64,000 nucleotides of DNA, from NCBI GenBank assembly GCA_038326205.1, contig JBBQJV010000007.1:1-64000 (forward strand). Reading direction: 5' to 3'. Both the position numbers and the translations under genes were made by a program. This DNA comes from UBA7672 sp038326205. Its GTDB lineage: Bacteria; Pseudomonadota; Alphaproteobacteria; Caulobacterales; Hyphomonadaceae. Below, one piece after another: positions 42,965 to 52,128 of the stretch (positions are counted from its first letter, which is position 1; the number at the start of each line of letters is the position of its first letter). The notes beneath the pieces were generated by a model, which was not told the DNA's origin, made no database searches, and saw only the letters and a program-made list of their open reading frames with translations.

Positions 42965-44239
42965 CTAGGGCTGCCTCGCGCGCGCGGCGGCGACAACGTC
43001 GTTCACCGCGTCGATCACGGCCTGCGGCTTGTCGCGCTGGATCGTGTGGCCGGCGCCTGCGACGGTGCGGTGCTGGCCGGCGGATGACACGGCAGTCATC
43101 TCCTCGTGCATGGCGATCCAGACGGACTTCATGCCGGCGCGATCCGCAGGCGTGAATTCGGGCGGCATGTCCTTGTCGTAGTCGCCACGGGTCAGCACGA
43201 TCAGCGGCATGTCGCCCCATTTGCGATGTGATGCGGTGAGCTGTTCTGTGCTGGCGCCGGCCATCGCGTCGACTTCGGAGAGATAGCTTTCGATCATGTC
43301 GGCGTCGTTGCCGAGACACGCTGTCGCCAACGGATCATCCTTCGGAACGAGGTGGCCGCGCAGCTTGTTGACACAGTCCAGCGCCTTCATTTTTTCAAAC
43401 GGTGCATTGGACATGGCGTAGGCTTTCGGGATGACCGCTTCAAAGCGGGCGCCCTGCCCGTCGCCCGAGGGGTCGACCAGCACCATGCCCGCCATCTTGT
43501 CGAAGCGCGAGTTTGCGAACTGGCGCACATGAAAGCTGCCGAGCGAATGGCCGACAAGAACGTAAGGTGCTGGTATGTTCGCAGCGGTGAGCATCGCCTC
43601 GATGTCGTTGGCGACGGCGGCGGTATCGCGCGGCAACGGGCCGGGATCGCTGAGGCCGCGACCGGCGCGGTCATAGGTGCAGGCGAGCGTCGTCTTTCCG
43701 ATTTCCTCGCGGACGCCGCGCCAGTGGGTGGAATCGCCACCGGCGCCGGAGTCGAAAATCACGGCAGGCGATCCCGCGCCAATACAGTTTATGAACATCT
43801 CGCGGCCGTCAGGAAGCGCCACGAAACGCGGCGCCGAGCCATCTAGTGAGGGCGTAACAACGGGCGCAGAGGCGGACGCGAGCGTCAAATCTTCAGCTGT
43901 CTTGCTCCCCTCGATCCACTTTCCGGTCCAGCCGCCATCCGCGTTCTTCGTGCCTGACCATGTGGCCTCGAGGGATGGGAGCATAAAGGAAAAGGCGGTG
44001 TCTGACTTGACGATGTTGCGGACCGCATACGGCTTTCCCAGCGTGTCCATCAGGCGCCCCGCGAGGCCGTACTGGGTCTCGTGGATATTAAGCGCAGAAT
44101 TTGAATCCCCGTCGCCGAACCAGCTTTGAGCATAGACTGGCGCGGCCGGCGCGGATGGCGGCGCGGGAGCGGCGGCCTGTTGTTCGGAGCATGCGGTGGT
44201 GATGGCGGCGGCCGCGAACAGCATCCATAGGCGTTTCAT
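42965..44239 (-). CDS. alpha/beta-fold hydrolase, lipoprotein
   Basis: 424-aa exported hydrolase. Lipoprotein signal with Cys at 17 (AAITTAC). An N-terminal beta-rich region (about 35-135) precedes the hydrolase domain: oxyanion segment DSGAGGDSTHW, nucleophile elbow VGHSLGSFH, acid region LTRGD and catalytic His in VAGAGHTIQRD. This fits an esterase or peptidase of the alpha/beta fold. It lies 82 bp upstream of the barrel gene on the same strand. Confidence 0.85.
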   Translation of the reverse strand: MKRLWMLFAAAAITTACSEQQAAAPAPPSAPAAPVYAQSWFGDGDSNSALNIHETQYGLAGRLMDTLGKPYAVRNIVKSDTAFSFMLPSLEATWSGTKNADGGWTGKWIEGSKTAEDLTLASASAPVVTPSLDGSAPRFVALPDGREMFINCIGAGSPAVIFDSGAGGDSTHWRGVREEIGKTTLACTYDRAGRGLSDPGPLPRDTAAVANDIEAMLTAANIPAPYVLVGHSLGSFHVRQFANSRFDKMAGMVLVDPSGDGQGARFEAVIPKAYAMSNAPFEKMKALDCVNKLRGHLVPKDDPLATACLGNDADMIESYLSEVDAMAGASTEQLTASHRKWGDMPLIVLTRGDYDKDMPPEFTPADRAGMKSVWIAMHEEMTAVSSAGQHRTVAGAGHTIQRDKPQAVIDAVNDVVAAARARQP

Positions 44240-44375
44240 GGCGATCCTCCCCTGATCTATTTCGTTGCTGCTAGAGCACTATCAGAAGGCCCGAGCAATC
44301 ACGTTTCAATTCGGATGTTCTTGTCCTATGCGACGGCATGCGTATTTATTGCTACAGTCAGGACAGGACGGGCAT

Positions 44376-45545
44376 GTGACGAAGACTGCGGGGGAGCCGA
44401 CAGCCCTAATAAGACCGCTGAGGGGGCGCGATCCGTCGGAGCATCATCGTGCGGCCACGCCGCTTGAGCTGCTCTACGACCTGGTGCTGGTGATTGCGAT
44501 CGCCGCCGCCGCGAGCGGGTTGCATCATTCAGTTGCCGAGGACCATTTCGTCCAGGGTATTGGCGTCTATCTGTTTGTATTCTGGGCGCTGTGGTGGCCC
44601 TGGGTAAATTTCACGTGGTTTGCCTCTGCGTTCGACAACGATGACGCCGTCTATCGCTGTCTGGTGTTCATACAGATGATCGGCGCCCTGCTGACGGCGG
44701 CCGGCATCCAGATGTTCGCAACCGCTGGCGTCACGCCGCTGATGCTGATCGGCTACATCGTCATGCGGATCGCCATGGTCGCGGCATGGCTGCGTGCCGG
44801 ACGTGACAATCCGGAGCATCGCGCGAGCACCACCCGGTACGCGTTGGGGATTGCACTCTGCCAGATGGCTTGGGTTGGCGTATTCTTTCTGGCGCCGCGC
44901 GAACACTTCATGCTGATATCCTTGCCGGTCATGGCCGCCGAAATGGCGGTGCCCGCCTTCGCCGAACGGGCAAGCCCGACGCCGTGGCACCGAGACCACA
45001 TCATTGAACGCTATGGTCTGCTGACCATCATCGTCCTGGGCGAGTCTCTCCTGTCGGCGGCCAATGCGATCACGGCGCTTGCTGGGCATGACACCGCCAA
45101 TCCTGACCTGTGGATCACGCTCGGCGCCAGCTTCCTGATCCTGTTCACGATGTGGTGGATCTATTTCGGCGAGCGCTATCACGGCGCGCTGGACAGGATG
45201 CGCACGGCGTTCGCGTGGGGCTATTCGCACTACTTCGTGTATGCCTCCGTCGCCGCGGTCGGAGCTGGAATTGCGGTGCTGGTTGACCAGATCACGCACC
45301 ATGCCGAAATCTCGCGGACAGTGGCGAACGCCGCTGTTTCCCTACCCGTGGCTCTCTACCTCCTTTCAGTATGGTTTGCGCACGACTGCGTGGCCGGTGC
45401 GACGGTGCACAGACTATGGCAATTGCCGGCGTTCGCGGCGCTTGTGCTGCTGACCCCGCTGGTCGAACAGGGCGTGACGCTCACGGGTCTGTTGCTACTC
45501 GGCTGCCTCGCCTTTCGACTGCGCGACGACGCAAAGGCAGCCTGA
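44376..45545 (+). CDS. ltrA: low temperature requirement protein A (LtrA) family
   Basis: About 389-aa polytopic membrane protein of the LtrA family, whose molecular function is unclear. GTG at 44376 is preferred since it follows AGGACAGG and the upstream extension is not protein-like. The family's hallmark ELLYDLVLVIAI comes shortly after the start (residues about 30-41). About ten hydrophobic helices follow, with conserved HRDHIIERYGLLTIIVLGE. It is divergent from the hydrolase at 42965. Confidence 0.87.
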   Translation: MTKTAGEPTALIRPLRGRDPSEHHRAATPLELLYDLVLVIAIAAAASGLHHSVAEDHFVQGIGVYLFVFWALWWPWVNFTWFASAFDNDDAVYRCLVFIQMIGALLTAAGIQMFATAGVTPLMLIGYIVMRIAMVAAWLRAGRDNPEHRASTTRYALGIALCQMAWVGVFFLAPREHFMLISLPVMAAEMAVPAFAERASPTPWHRDHIIERYGLLTIIVLGESLLSAANAITALAGHDTANPDLWITLGASFLILFTMWWIYFGERYHGALDRMRTAFAWGYSHYFVYASVAAVGAGIAVLVDQITHHAEISRTVANAAVSLPVALYLLSVWFAHDCVAGATVHRLWQLPAFAALVLLTPLVEQGVTLTGLLLLGCLAFRLRDDAKAA

Positions 45546-45648
45546 CGCGCAATAAGCGTAGGGCTGCTGACAGGATGCTGGATGCAACTGCCTAAACGGC
45601 GGCTGCAGAGCATTTGAACCTGCGCCCAGGCTAGCCTACCTATGCGCC

Positions 45649-47862
45649 ATGGAATCGCGCGATCCTCCAGTGAATGACGCCCTACCGGATGAGCCACAGC
45701 TCGATTCCGGCGCGGACGTCGTGGAGGAGGACCTGCCGCCGGAAATCGAGATGGAGCCCGAGGAGATTTCCTCCGGGGTCGCCATGGCTTCCCCTGACGT
45801 GACTGGGCCCGACGGGACGAAGCGCAAGCGCGTGAGCGGCCCGGACGTGATCCGGGATCATGTCACGCGCCTACCCTCGCGTCCCGGCGTTTACCGCATG
45901 TTCGGCGAGACAGGCGAGTTGCTCTATGTCGGCAAAGCGCGGAACCTGAAGGCGCGCGTATCGAGCTATGCCAAGATCGGCGGACAGACGCAGCGCATTG
46001 CGCGGATGATCTCGCTGACGCGGTCGATGGAGTTCGTGGTCACGGCAAGCGAGACCGATGCGCTGTTGCTGGAAGCGAACCTGATCAAGAAGCTGAAGCC
46101 GCGCTTCAACATCATCCTGCGCGACGACAAATCTTTCCCGCACATTCTCATTCGCGAAGACCATGAAGCGCCCCAGGCGCTGAAGCATCGCGGGGCCAAG
46201 CGGACCAAGGGGCGGTATTTTGGCCCGTTCGCATCTGCGGGCGCGGTGGATCACACGCTGGATACTTTGCAGAAAGCATTCCTGCTGCGGACATGCACGG
46301 ACAACATCTACGCGACGCGCTCGCGGCCGTGCATGCTGCACCAGATGGGGCGTTGTTCGGCGCCCTGTACGGGGCTGATCCCGCTGGATGAGTATCGCGA
46401 TCTGGTGCGCGAGGCGGAGCGTTTTCTCAATGGCGATGCAGAGACGCTGGTGGAGCAACTGGCGGCGCAGATGGAGCGCGCGGCGGCGAACACGGATTAT
46501 GAACGGGCAGCGCGGCTGCGGGATCGCATTCGCGCGCTGTCGGCGGTGCGCCAGTCGCAGAGCGTCAATCCGGACGGGCTGGTGGAGGCGGACGTGTTCG
46601 CCATTCACGCGGAAGCGGGCGCGTCTGCGGTGCAGGCGTTCTTCTTCCGCGCGGGTCAGAACTGGGGCGCGACGGTATGGTATCCCAAGCACGATCGCGA
46701 CGACACGCCGGAAGAAATCCTGACCGCGTTCATCGCGCAGTTCTATGACGACAAACCCGTTCCGAAAATGATCCTGCTCAATCGCGAGATCGAGGAGTGG
46801 GACCTGATGACCGACGCGCTCGAGATGAAGGCCGAGCACAAGGTAGAGATCCGCACGCCGCGGCGAGGGGAGAAGCGCGGCATCGTCGAACAGGCCGCAC
46901 TGAATGCCCGCGAAGCACTGGGCCGCAAGCTGGCCGAGACGCAGAGCCAGCAGAAGATTTTTGCAGCAGTCCAGAAAGTGTTCGACCTGCCAGAAACGCC
47001 GAAACGTATAGAGGTCTACGATAACTCTCACATCACGGGCACAAACATGGTGGGCGGCATGGTGGTGGCGGGGCCGGAGGGCTTCGAGAAGAACAGCTAT
47101 CGCAAGTTCAACATCAAGGGCGAGGACATCGAGCCGGGCGACGACTATGGCATGATGCGCGAAGTGATGACGCGCCGGTTCGGGCGGCTGAAGAAGGAGT
47201 GGGAGGAGCTCAATGCTTCGCCTGCTTCGGACGCCTTGCCTCCCTCGGCGGAGCCGGGGGAGGTGGCGGCTGACCCTCAGGATCAGGCGATGGAGGGGCT
47301 CTTGCCACCTGAGGCCAATCTTGCGCCCTCCTCCGTCGGGCTCGCAAGAACGAGCGATCCACTTCCCCCAGTCCTTCGGACTGAGGGGGGCAAGAAACCG
47401 GATGCTTGGCCTGACCTTGTGTTGATCGATGGCGGTCTTGGGCAGTTGAGTGCGGTGCGTGAAGCGGTTGAGGCGCTCGGGTTCAAGCCGGGCGAGTTGA
47501 ACCTTGTCGCCATCGCCAAGGGGCCGGATCGCAATGCGGGGCGCGAGCAGTTCTTCCGTCCTGGGCGTACACCATTCCAATTGCCGCCGAATGACCCTGC
47601 CCTCTACTACCTGCAGCGGTTGCGCGACGAGGCGCACCGGTGGGCCATCGGCGCACACAGGGCCAAGCGGTCGGCGGCGCTGGTTGGACAGAACCCGCTG
47701 GACGAGATCACCGGCATCGGCGTGCGGCGCAAGAAGGCGCTTCTGCATCGCTTCGGCTCGGCCAAGGGCGTCAGCAATGCGACTGTCGCCGACCTGCAGA
47801 CCGTGGAAGGCGTCAACGCCGCGCTGGCGCAGCGGATCTATGATCACTTCCGGGGAAGTTGA
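45649..47862 (+). CDS. uvrC: UvrABC system protein C with in-frame repeat insertion
   Basis: 737-aa nucleotide-excision repair endonuclease; the usual length is about 600-660 aa. It makes both incisions beside a DNA lesion with UvrA and UvrB. Domain order: an acidic roughly 70-residue N-terminal extension, GIY-YIG nuclease (PSRPGVYRMFGETGELLYVGKARNL), Cys-rich RPCMLHQMGRCSAPC, UvrB-binding helix (TDYERAARLRDRIRAL), RNase H-like nuclease (RIEVYDNSHITGTNMVGGMVV and LVLIDGGLGQL) and helix-hairpin-helix (ITGIGVRRKKALLHRFG). Residues about 530-583 are an insertion of a structured DNA repeat between two blocks of the RNase H-like domain (see the repeat entry). Confidence 0.95.
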   Translation: MESRDPPVNDALPDEPQLDSGADVVEEDLPPEIEMEPEEISSGVAMASPDVTGPDGTKRKRVSGPDVIRDHVTRLPSRPGVYRMFGETGELLYVGKARNLKARVSSYAKIGGQTQRIARMISLTRSMEFVVTASETDALLLEANLIKKLKPRFNIILRDDKSFPHILIREDHEAPQALKHRGAKRTKGRYFGPFASAGAVDHTLDTLQKAFLLRTCTDNIYATRSRPCMLHQMGRCSAPCTGLIPLDEYRDLVREAERFLNGDAETLVEQLAAQMERAAANTDYERAARLRDRIRALSAVRQSQSVNPDGLVEADVFAIHAEAGASAVQAFFFRAGQNWGATVWYPKHDRDDTPEEILTAFIAQFYDDKPVPKMILLNREIEEWDLMTDALEMKAEHKVEIRTPRRGEKRGIVEQAALNAREALGRKLAETQSQQKIFAAVQKVFDLPETPKRIEVYDNSHITGTNMVGGMVVAGPEGFEKNSYRKFNIKGEDIEPGDDYGMMREVMTRRFGRLKKEWEELNASPASDALPPSAEPGEVAADPQDQAMEGLLPPEANLAPSSVGLARTSDPLPPVLRTEGGKKPDAWPDLVLIDGGLGQLSAVREAVEALGFKPGELNLVAIAKGPDRNAGREQFFRPGRTPFQLPPNDPALYYLQRLRDEAHRWAIGAHRAKRSAALVGQNPLDEITGIGVRRKKALLHRFGSAKGVSNATVADLQTVEGVNAALAQRIYDHFRGS
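47235..47394. repeat. structured repeat element inserted in frame in uvrC
   Basis: Roughly 160-bp insert flanked by near-perfect terminal inverted repeats (CTTGCCTCCCTC at 47235-47246 and GAGGGGGGCAAG at 47383-47394; 11 of 12 pair). It contains a 5' hairpin (CCTCCCTCGGC / GCCGGGGGAGG, about 47239-47262) and a 3' hairpin (CAGTCCTTCGGACTG, 47369-47383). It encodes about 54 Pro/Ala/Glu-rich residues absent from the usual UvrC domain order. Pattern resembles dispersed intergenic repeats of alphaproteobacteria. Confidence 0.65.
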
Positions 47863-47991
47863 GCGGGCGCAGGTGTGGGCGGCGTCGCCGCTGTTTCAGC
47901 CCGCTTGCGCACCGAAACCACCGTGCCACATTCAGGGCCCATTCATGGGCGATGCCGCCTTATCAGCGTTCGCTCCTATGCCGGGGAATAA

Positions 47992-48627
47992 ATGCGCCGC
48001 GCCATTTTGCCAGTCCTGCTTGCCTTCACTACCCTGGCCTCGCCCGTGGGCGCACAGACAGCTGCGAACTCGGCCGGCGTGAGCTCGCTCGCACCGCGTT
48101 CTGCCCCCAGCGCGGAGCCATTGCGACCGGTCAATCCTGCTTATGCTGGGCTGCTGAGCTTCACGCGCGGCTTCATGCAGGTGCAGACGCAATACAGCGC
48201 CAATGTGATCTCCGAGACGCTCGCGTCGGCGATGCAGCGGTCGCGCGACAATGTCCGACCGACCTCCAAGCCGATCCCGGATGAGGTGCTGAAAGAGATG
48301 GTGCCGTTCTATCCGGCGGAGCTTTTGAAGGACGTACGCTATACGATTGGCGACACCAGCCAGGCGGGCCTCGCCGGTTTTGCCATCCGCAACGGCAATG
48401 CAGCGGCGGTGACGCTGATCGACACAATTGTCTTCAAGGACGAGAAATATGTCGGCAGCCTCGCCTTGTGGGCGCATGAACTGCACCATGTGCAGCAGTA
48501 TCACGACCGGGGTCTGAGCGGCTTCGCGGCGCAATACGCCTTCGGCTGGAAAGAGGTCGAGGCGGAAGCAAGCGCGCGGGCGGCGGCCTATGTCGCCTGG
48601 TATCGCGAGCGCCAAGTCGCCCATTAG
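47992..48627 (+). CDS. exported DUF4157-like putative metalloprotease
   Basis: 211-aa protein with a signal peptide (RRAILPVLLAFTTLASPVGAQ). The zinc-protease-like motif LWAHELHHVQQYHDRG holds HELHH (HExxH), and downstream EVEAEASARAAAY gives a possible third ligand, as in DUF4157 proteins. Proteolytic activity has not been shown for the family. It starts 129 bp after uvrC and is followed by the amidohydrolase on the same strand. Confidence 0.8.
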   Translation: MRRAILPVLLAFTTLASPVGAQTAANSAGVSSLAPRSAPSAEPLRPVNPAYAGLLSFTRGFMQVQTQYSANVISETLASAMQRSRDNVRPTSKPIPDEVLKEMVPFYPAELLKDVRYTIGDTSQAGLAGFAIRNGNAAAVTLIDTIVFKDEKYVGSLALWAHELHHVQQYHDRGLSGFAAQYAFGWKEVEAEASARAAAYVAWYRERQVAH

Positions 48628-48698
48628 GTGCGCGCGGCGCCGCCTTCACATGACAGTCGAATTGCTGGATGGTCCTCCCTCAGCGGGGAGAGATTCTG

Positions 48699-49736
48699 TT
48701 GACGCCTGAAGCCATCCTTGAACCGGACCTGCCAATCATCGATCCGCACCACCACCTGTGGGACAGGCGGCCGGTGATGCATCTCATTCCACCGCCCGTG
48801 CATGGGTTCGATCACATCAGCTATCGCAAGGGGCACTACCTGCTCGACCAGCTGCTGCAGGACACCGGCAGCGGCCACAACATCGTGGCGACCGTCTATC
48901 TCGAATGCCGGTCGATGTACCGCGCAGATGGCCCCAATGAGATGAAGCCTGTGGGCGAGACGGAGTTCGTCAACGGCCAGGCCGCGATGGCGGCGAGCGG
49001 GCTCTATGGCAAGACGCTGGCGTGCGCGGGGATTGTCTCGACGGCCGAGCTGCTGGCGGGCGCCGATGTCGGCCGCGTTCTGGACGCGCACATGGCGGCG
49101 GCCGGCGCGCGCTTCAAGGGTATACGGCGCTCGACCTCCTACGACGCGGATCCTGATGTGCTAGGTCCGCTCAACCGCAATCCGCCCGGCGTGATGATGG
49201 AGCCAAAATTCCGCGATGGTTTTGCCGAGCTAGGCAAGCGCGGCCTGTCGTTCGACGCGTGGCTGATGGAGCCGCAGCTACCTGAACTGATCGACCTCGC
49301 GCGACAATTCCCGGACACGCCGATCGTGCTTGATCACGTCGGCACTCCGCTGGGGCTGGGCGTCTATAAGGGCAAGCTGAGCGAGCGTTTTCCGATTTGG
49401 CGCGAGAATATTCGTGCGCTGGCGAAATGTGAAAATGTGCATGTGAAGCTCGGCGGTCTCGCCATGCCGTTCTGCAATTTCCCGTCGATGCTCGCAAATG
49501 AGCGCGCGCCGTCGGAACAGCTGGCGAAGGAATGGGGACCTTATGTGGAAACCTGCATCGAGGCATTCGGCGCTCGTCGCGCCATGTTCGAAAGCAACTT
49601 CCCGGTAGATGAAGTCAGCTGCGACTACCCAACTCTCTGGAACGCGCTCAAGCTGATAGCCAAAGACGCAACGGCGGCTGAGAAACGCGACCTGTTCTTC
49701 GGGACGGCGAACAGATTTTATCGGCTGGGACTTTAG
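48699..49736 (+). CDS. amidohydrolase family protein (COG3618-like, TIM barrel)
   Basis: About 345-aa metal-dependent hydrolase of the fuconolactonase-like group, acting on lactones or related cyclic esters. TTG at 48699 is chosen because GGGGAGAG lies 7 nt upstream; an ATG at 48669 is the alternative. Metal-binding residues visible: HHH (in IIDPHHHLWDR), DHVGTPLG, and the catalytic Asp region FESNFPVDEVSCDY. The substrate is unknown. It is followed by a tiny membrane protein 4 bp downstream. Confidence 0.85.
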   Translation: MTPEAILEPDLPIIDPHHHLWDRRPVMHLIPPPVHGFDHISYRKGHYLLDQLLQDTGSGHNIVATVYLECRSMYRADGPNEMKPVGETEFVNGQAAMAASGLYGKTLACAGIVSTAELLAGADVGRVLDAHMAAAGARFKGIRRSTSYDADPDVLGPLNRNPPGVMMEPKFRDGFAELGKRGLSFDAWLMEPQLPELIDLARQFPDTPIVLDHVGTPLGLGVYKGKLSERFPIWRENIRALAKCENVHVKLGGLAMPFCNFPSMLANERAPSEQLAKEWGPYVETCIEAFGARRAMFESNFPVDEVSCDYPTLWNALKLIAKDATAAEKRDLFFGTANRFYRLGL

Positions 49737-49740
49737 CATC

Positions 49741-49950
49741 ATGGTCGACGCAAAACCTCCGGGCCGCTGGGCTTACTTCAGACGGCTGGCGCTGTGGCTC
49801 GGCATGCTGTGGACCTGCCAGGCGATCATGTATTTCGGCAATGAGCTTGCGCATGTGATGGTTGTGGACGATCTTGCCATTCACCTTCAGGTCGGCGGCG
49901 GGATGATTGTTCTCGCAGCGATCCTCGCGGCCATTCCTGATCTCATATAG
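49741..49950 (+). CDS. small two-helix membrane protein, unknown
   Basis: 69-aa protein with two hydrophobic segments (LALWLGMLWTCQAIMYFG and VGGGMIVLAAILAAIPDL). No family recognised. It starts 4 bp after the amidohydrolase stop and is likely co-transcribed. Short but with a clean start and end. Confidence 0.55.
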   Translation: MVDAKPPGRWAYFRRLALWLGMLWTCQAIMYFGNELAHVMVVDDLAIHLQVGGGMIVLAAILAAIPDLI

Positions 49951-50028
49951 AGGGCCGGCCCGCTTCCCTTCCCACCAACTCAGGTCCATCCTTCCCCGCA
50001 TCGGCGTCAGACCGGCGGGAGATGGACG

Positions 50029-51195
50029 ATGCACTTCGCACTCGATGAAGAGCACAAGCTGTTGCAGGATCTTGTCGCGCGGTTCGTGCGCGAGCAGCTG
50101 ATCCCGCTCGAGCAAAAAGTGCTGGAGCGCGACGCCAACGGGCAAGGCGCGTATCTCTCCCATGAAGAGCGCGATCGAATCGACGCAGTGTCGCGCGAGA
50201 TGGGACTATGGGGCCTGGATGCGCCGGAGGATGTCGGCGGGGCTGACCTGCCGACGGTCGCGATGATCGGCGTCAATATCGAGATGGGAAAGACGTGCGT
50301 TCCCTATCACCTGCCGCCCGACTCGCCAAACCTGCGCATGCTGATGGCGACGGTGAACGAAGACCAGCGCGAGCGTTATCTGGCGCCGTACGTTCAGAAG
50401 GGCACTGTCTCCGCCATCGGCATTTCGGAGCCGGGCGCGGGCGCTGATCCCGCGGCGATGATCACGCGCGCGGTGCGCGAGGGCGACGAGTGGGTGATCA
50501 ACGGGCGCAAGATCTGGATCAGCCGGGCACAGGAAGCAGACTTCACCATCCTGATGGCGGTGACCGACAAGCAGAAAGGCGCACGCGGCGGCATCTCGGC
50601 GTTTCTCGTTGATCGCGGCACGCCGGGTTTCAACGTGCTGCGCCGTATCCCGATGCTGGGCGGGCAGTTCACCTACGAAGTGGCGCTGGAGAATTGCCGC
50701 GTGCCGGCGACGAACCTTCTCGGCACTGAGGGACAGGGCTTTGCACCCATGCAGGTGCGCCTCTCCACGCGGCGGCTACAGATGGCGAGCTGGTCGATCG
50801 GTATGGCGCAACGCGCACTCGACATGATGCTGGAATATGCTCCGCAACGCGTGGTGTTCGGCGAACCGCTCGCCAACCGGCAGGCCATCCAGTGGTGGAT
50901 CGCCGACGCCTACACACGCATCAAAGCTGCAACGCTGATGACATATGAGACGGCATGGAAGCTGGACCAGGCGGCAGATGTCCGAACCGACATATCATCC
51001 GTAAAAGCCTACGCGACCGAGATGGCGTATGAAGTGCTCGACCACGCCATGCAGATGTACGGCGCGATGGGAGTGACGAAAGAGCTGCCCCTCTCCCTCA
51101 TGCAGGCGCAGATGCGCACCATGCGAATCTATGACGGCCCGACCGAAGTGCATAAGTGGGTGGTGGCGCGCAATTTGTTGGGGCTGAAGCGATGA
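50029..51195 (+). CDS. acyl-CoA dehydrogenase (ACAD10/11-like)
   Basis: 388-aa FAD-dependent acyl-CoA dehydrogenase that would make a trans-2-enoyl-CoA. FAD-binding region AIGISEPGAGADPAAM and substrate segment RKIWISRAQEADF are present. The C-terminal motif is IYDGPTEVHKWVVARNLL, with Asp in place of the catalytic Glu of classical medium-chain enzymes (YEG). DGPxEVH is the mark of the ACAD10/11-like group. The start ATG is preceded by GGCGGGAGATG. It lies near the SDR and crotonase genes, so it may supply a shared catabolic pathway. Confidence 0.9.
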   Translation: MHFALDEEHKLLQDLVARFVREQLIPLEQKVLERDANGQGAYLSHEERDRIDAVSREMGLWGLDAPEDVGGADLPTVAMIGVNIEMGKTCVPYHLPPDSPNLRMLMATVNEDQRERYLAPYVQKGTVSAIGISEPGAGADPAAMITRAVREGDEWVINGRKIWISRAQEADFTILMAVTDKQKGARGGISAFLVDRGTPGFNVLRRIPMLGGQFTYEVALENCRVPATNLLGTEGQGFAPMQVRLSTRRLQMASWSIGMAQRALDMMLEYAPQRVVFGEPLANRQAIQWWIADAYTRIKAATLMTYETAWKLDQAADVRTDISSVKAYATEMAYEVLDHAMQMYGAMGVTKELPLSLMQAQMRTMRIYDGPTEVHKWVVARNLLGLKR

Positions 51196-51240
51196 CCGGT
51201 TGAGTAACCGCAGATCAGTTAGCCTATTGAGCGGGCAAAG

Positions 51241-51972
51241 ATGGATTGGTTCCGGGATTTGACCGGTTTTGGCGAAGGTAGTTATGAAGATGCCAAGCGT
51301 CGCTTAAGTCTGTTGGGCGATCCCTTGCACTCTTCAGTCAACGGAAAGAGTTAGGGCGTCGGAACACTTGAGGTCCCTTCGCTGCAGGAACTCAGGCAGC
51401 GGTCGCACCGTGCGCAAGCGTCCAAGGGAAAGCTGCGCCTTCGTGTGATCAACGCGGATGTTCGCAACCTTCTCCACGACGCCGAAAATGGAGGCGCGCT
51501 GTTTCAGGTAGCATCCCAGTTCAACCTCCTCGAGATGACGGATCCAAGCGTAACGCCGGAGGACGGCGTATCGCGCTCAGAGTGGGACAACACGCAGGGG
51601 CCGATATGTACGATCGCGGCCGGCGCAGCGACAGTCTACAGAAACTACTTTGCGCCGGTAGGTGACCAGATCGGACACAGTTCAGTTGCCACAAGCACAT
51701 GGGAACCGTTGGCGCGACTGGTCCTAGAAGCGACGTATGAAGCCACCCTGCACTGCGCCGCACTCAACGCTGTCAGTGTCGGCTCGCGTCGCGTATTTCT
51801 CACTCTTGTCGGCGCCGGTGTTTTCGGAAACCCGCGATCGTGGGTGCTGGACGCGATGAGGCGATCTCTGAACCTCTTTCATGAACTCGATCTGGCGGTT
51901 GCTGTTGTTTCCCCTGGCTCGGCGCCAGATGACCTGCAGATCCTTGCAGCCGAGGGTGGGCCGGGCGCGTGA
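51241..51972 (+). pseudogene. conserved hypothetical gene interrupted by an in-frame TAG
   Basis: One continuous frame runs from ATG 51241 to 51972 except for a TAG at 51352-51354. The first part reads MDWFRDLTGFGEGSYEDAKRR, then after the stop GVGTLEVPSLQELRQR, LHDAENGGALFQVASQFNLLEM and TQGPICTIAAGAATVYRNYF. The coding character on both sides of the TAG is strong, so it is either a nonsense mutation or a readthrough codon. A family with these motifs is recalled as longer, with extra sequence between FAPVGDQIGHSS and WEPLARLVLEATYEATL, suggesting an internal deletion. Function is unknown. Confidence 0.65.
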
Positions 51973-52128
51973 GCATCTTCAGTCTGTTCTCAGTTGTTAG
52001 GGCGTGGCGCGAGTGAACGGGCTTCCGGGTACGGCTGGACTTGCAGCCCTTGACGTGATGGCTTCGGCAAAACTCGCGACCACTTGAAACAGGGCCAACA
52101 GACTAGACGGGCCAACTGGAACAAAACC

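Noticed and set aside
45871..47847. 658-codon open frame antisense to uvrC
   Set aside because: Composition is Arg/Leu/His-rich with no motif, while the plus strand has all UvrC domains.
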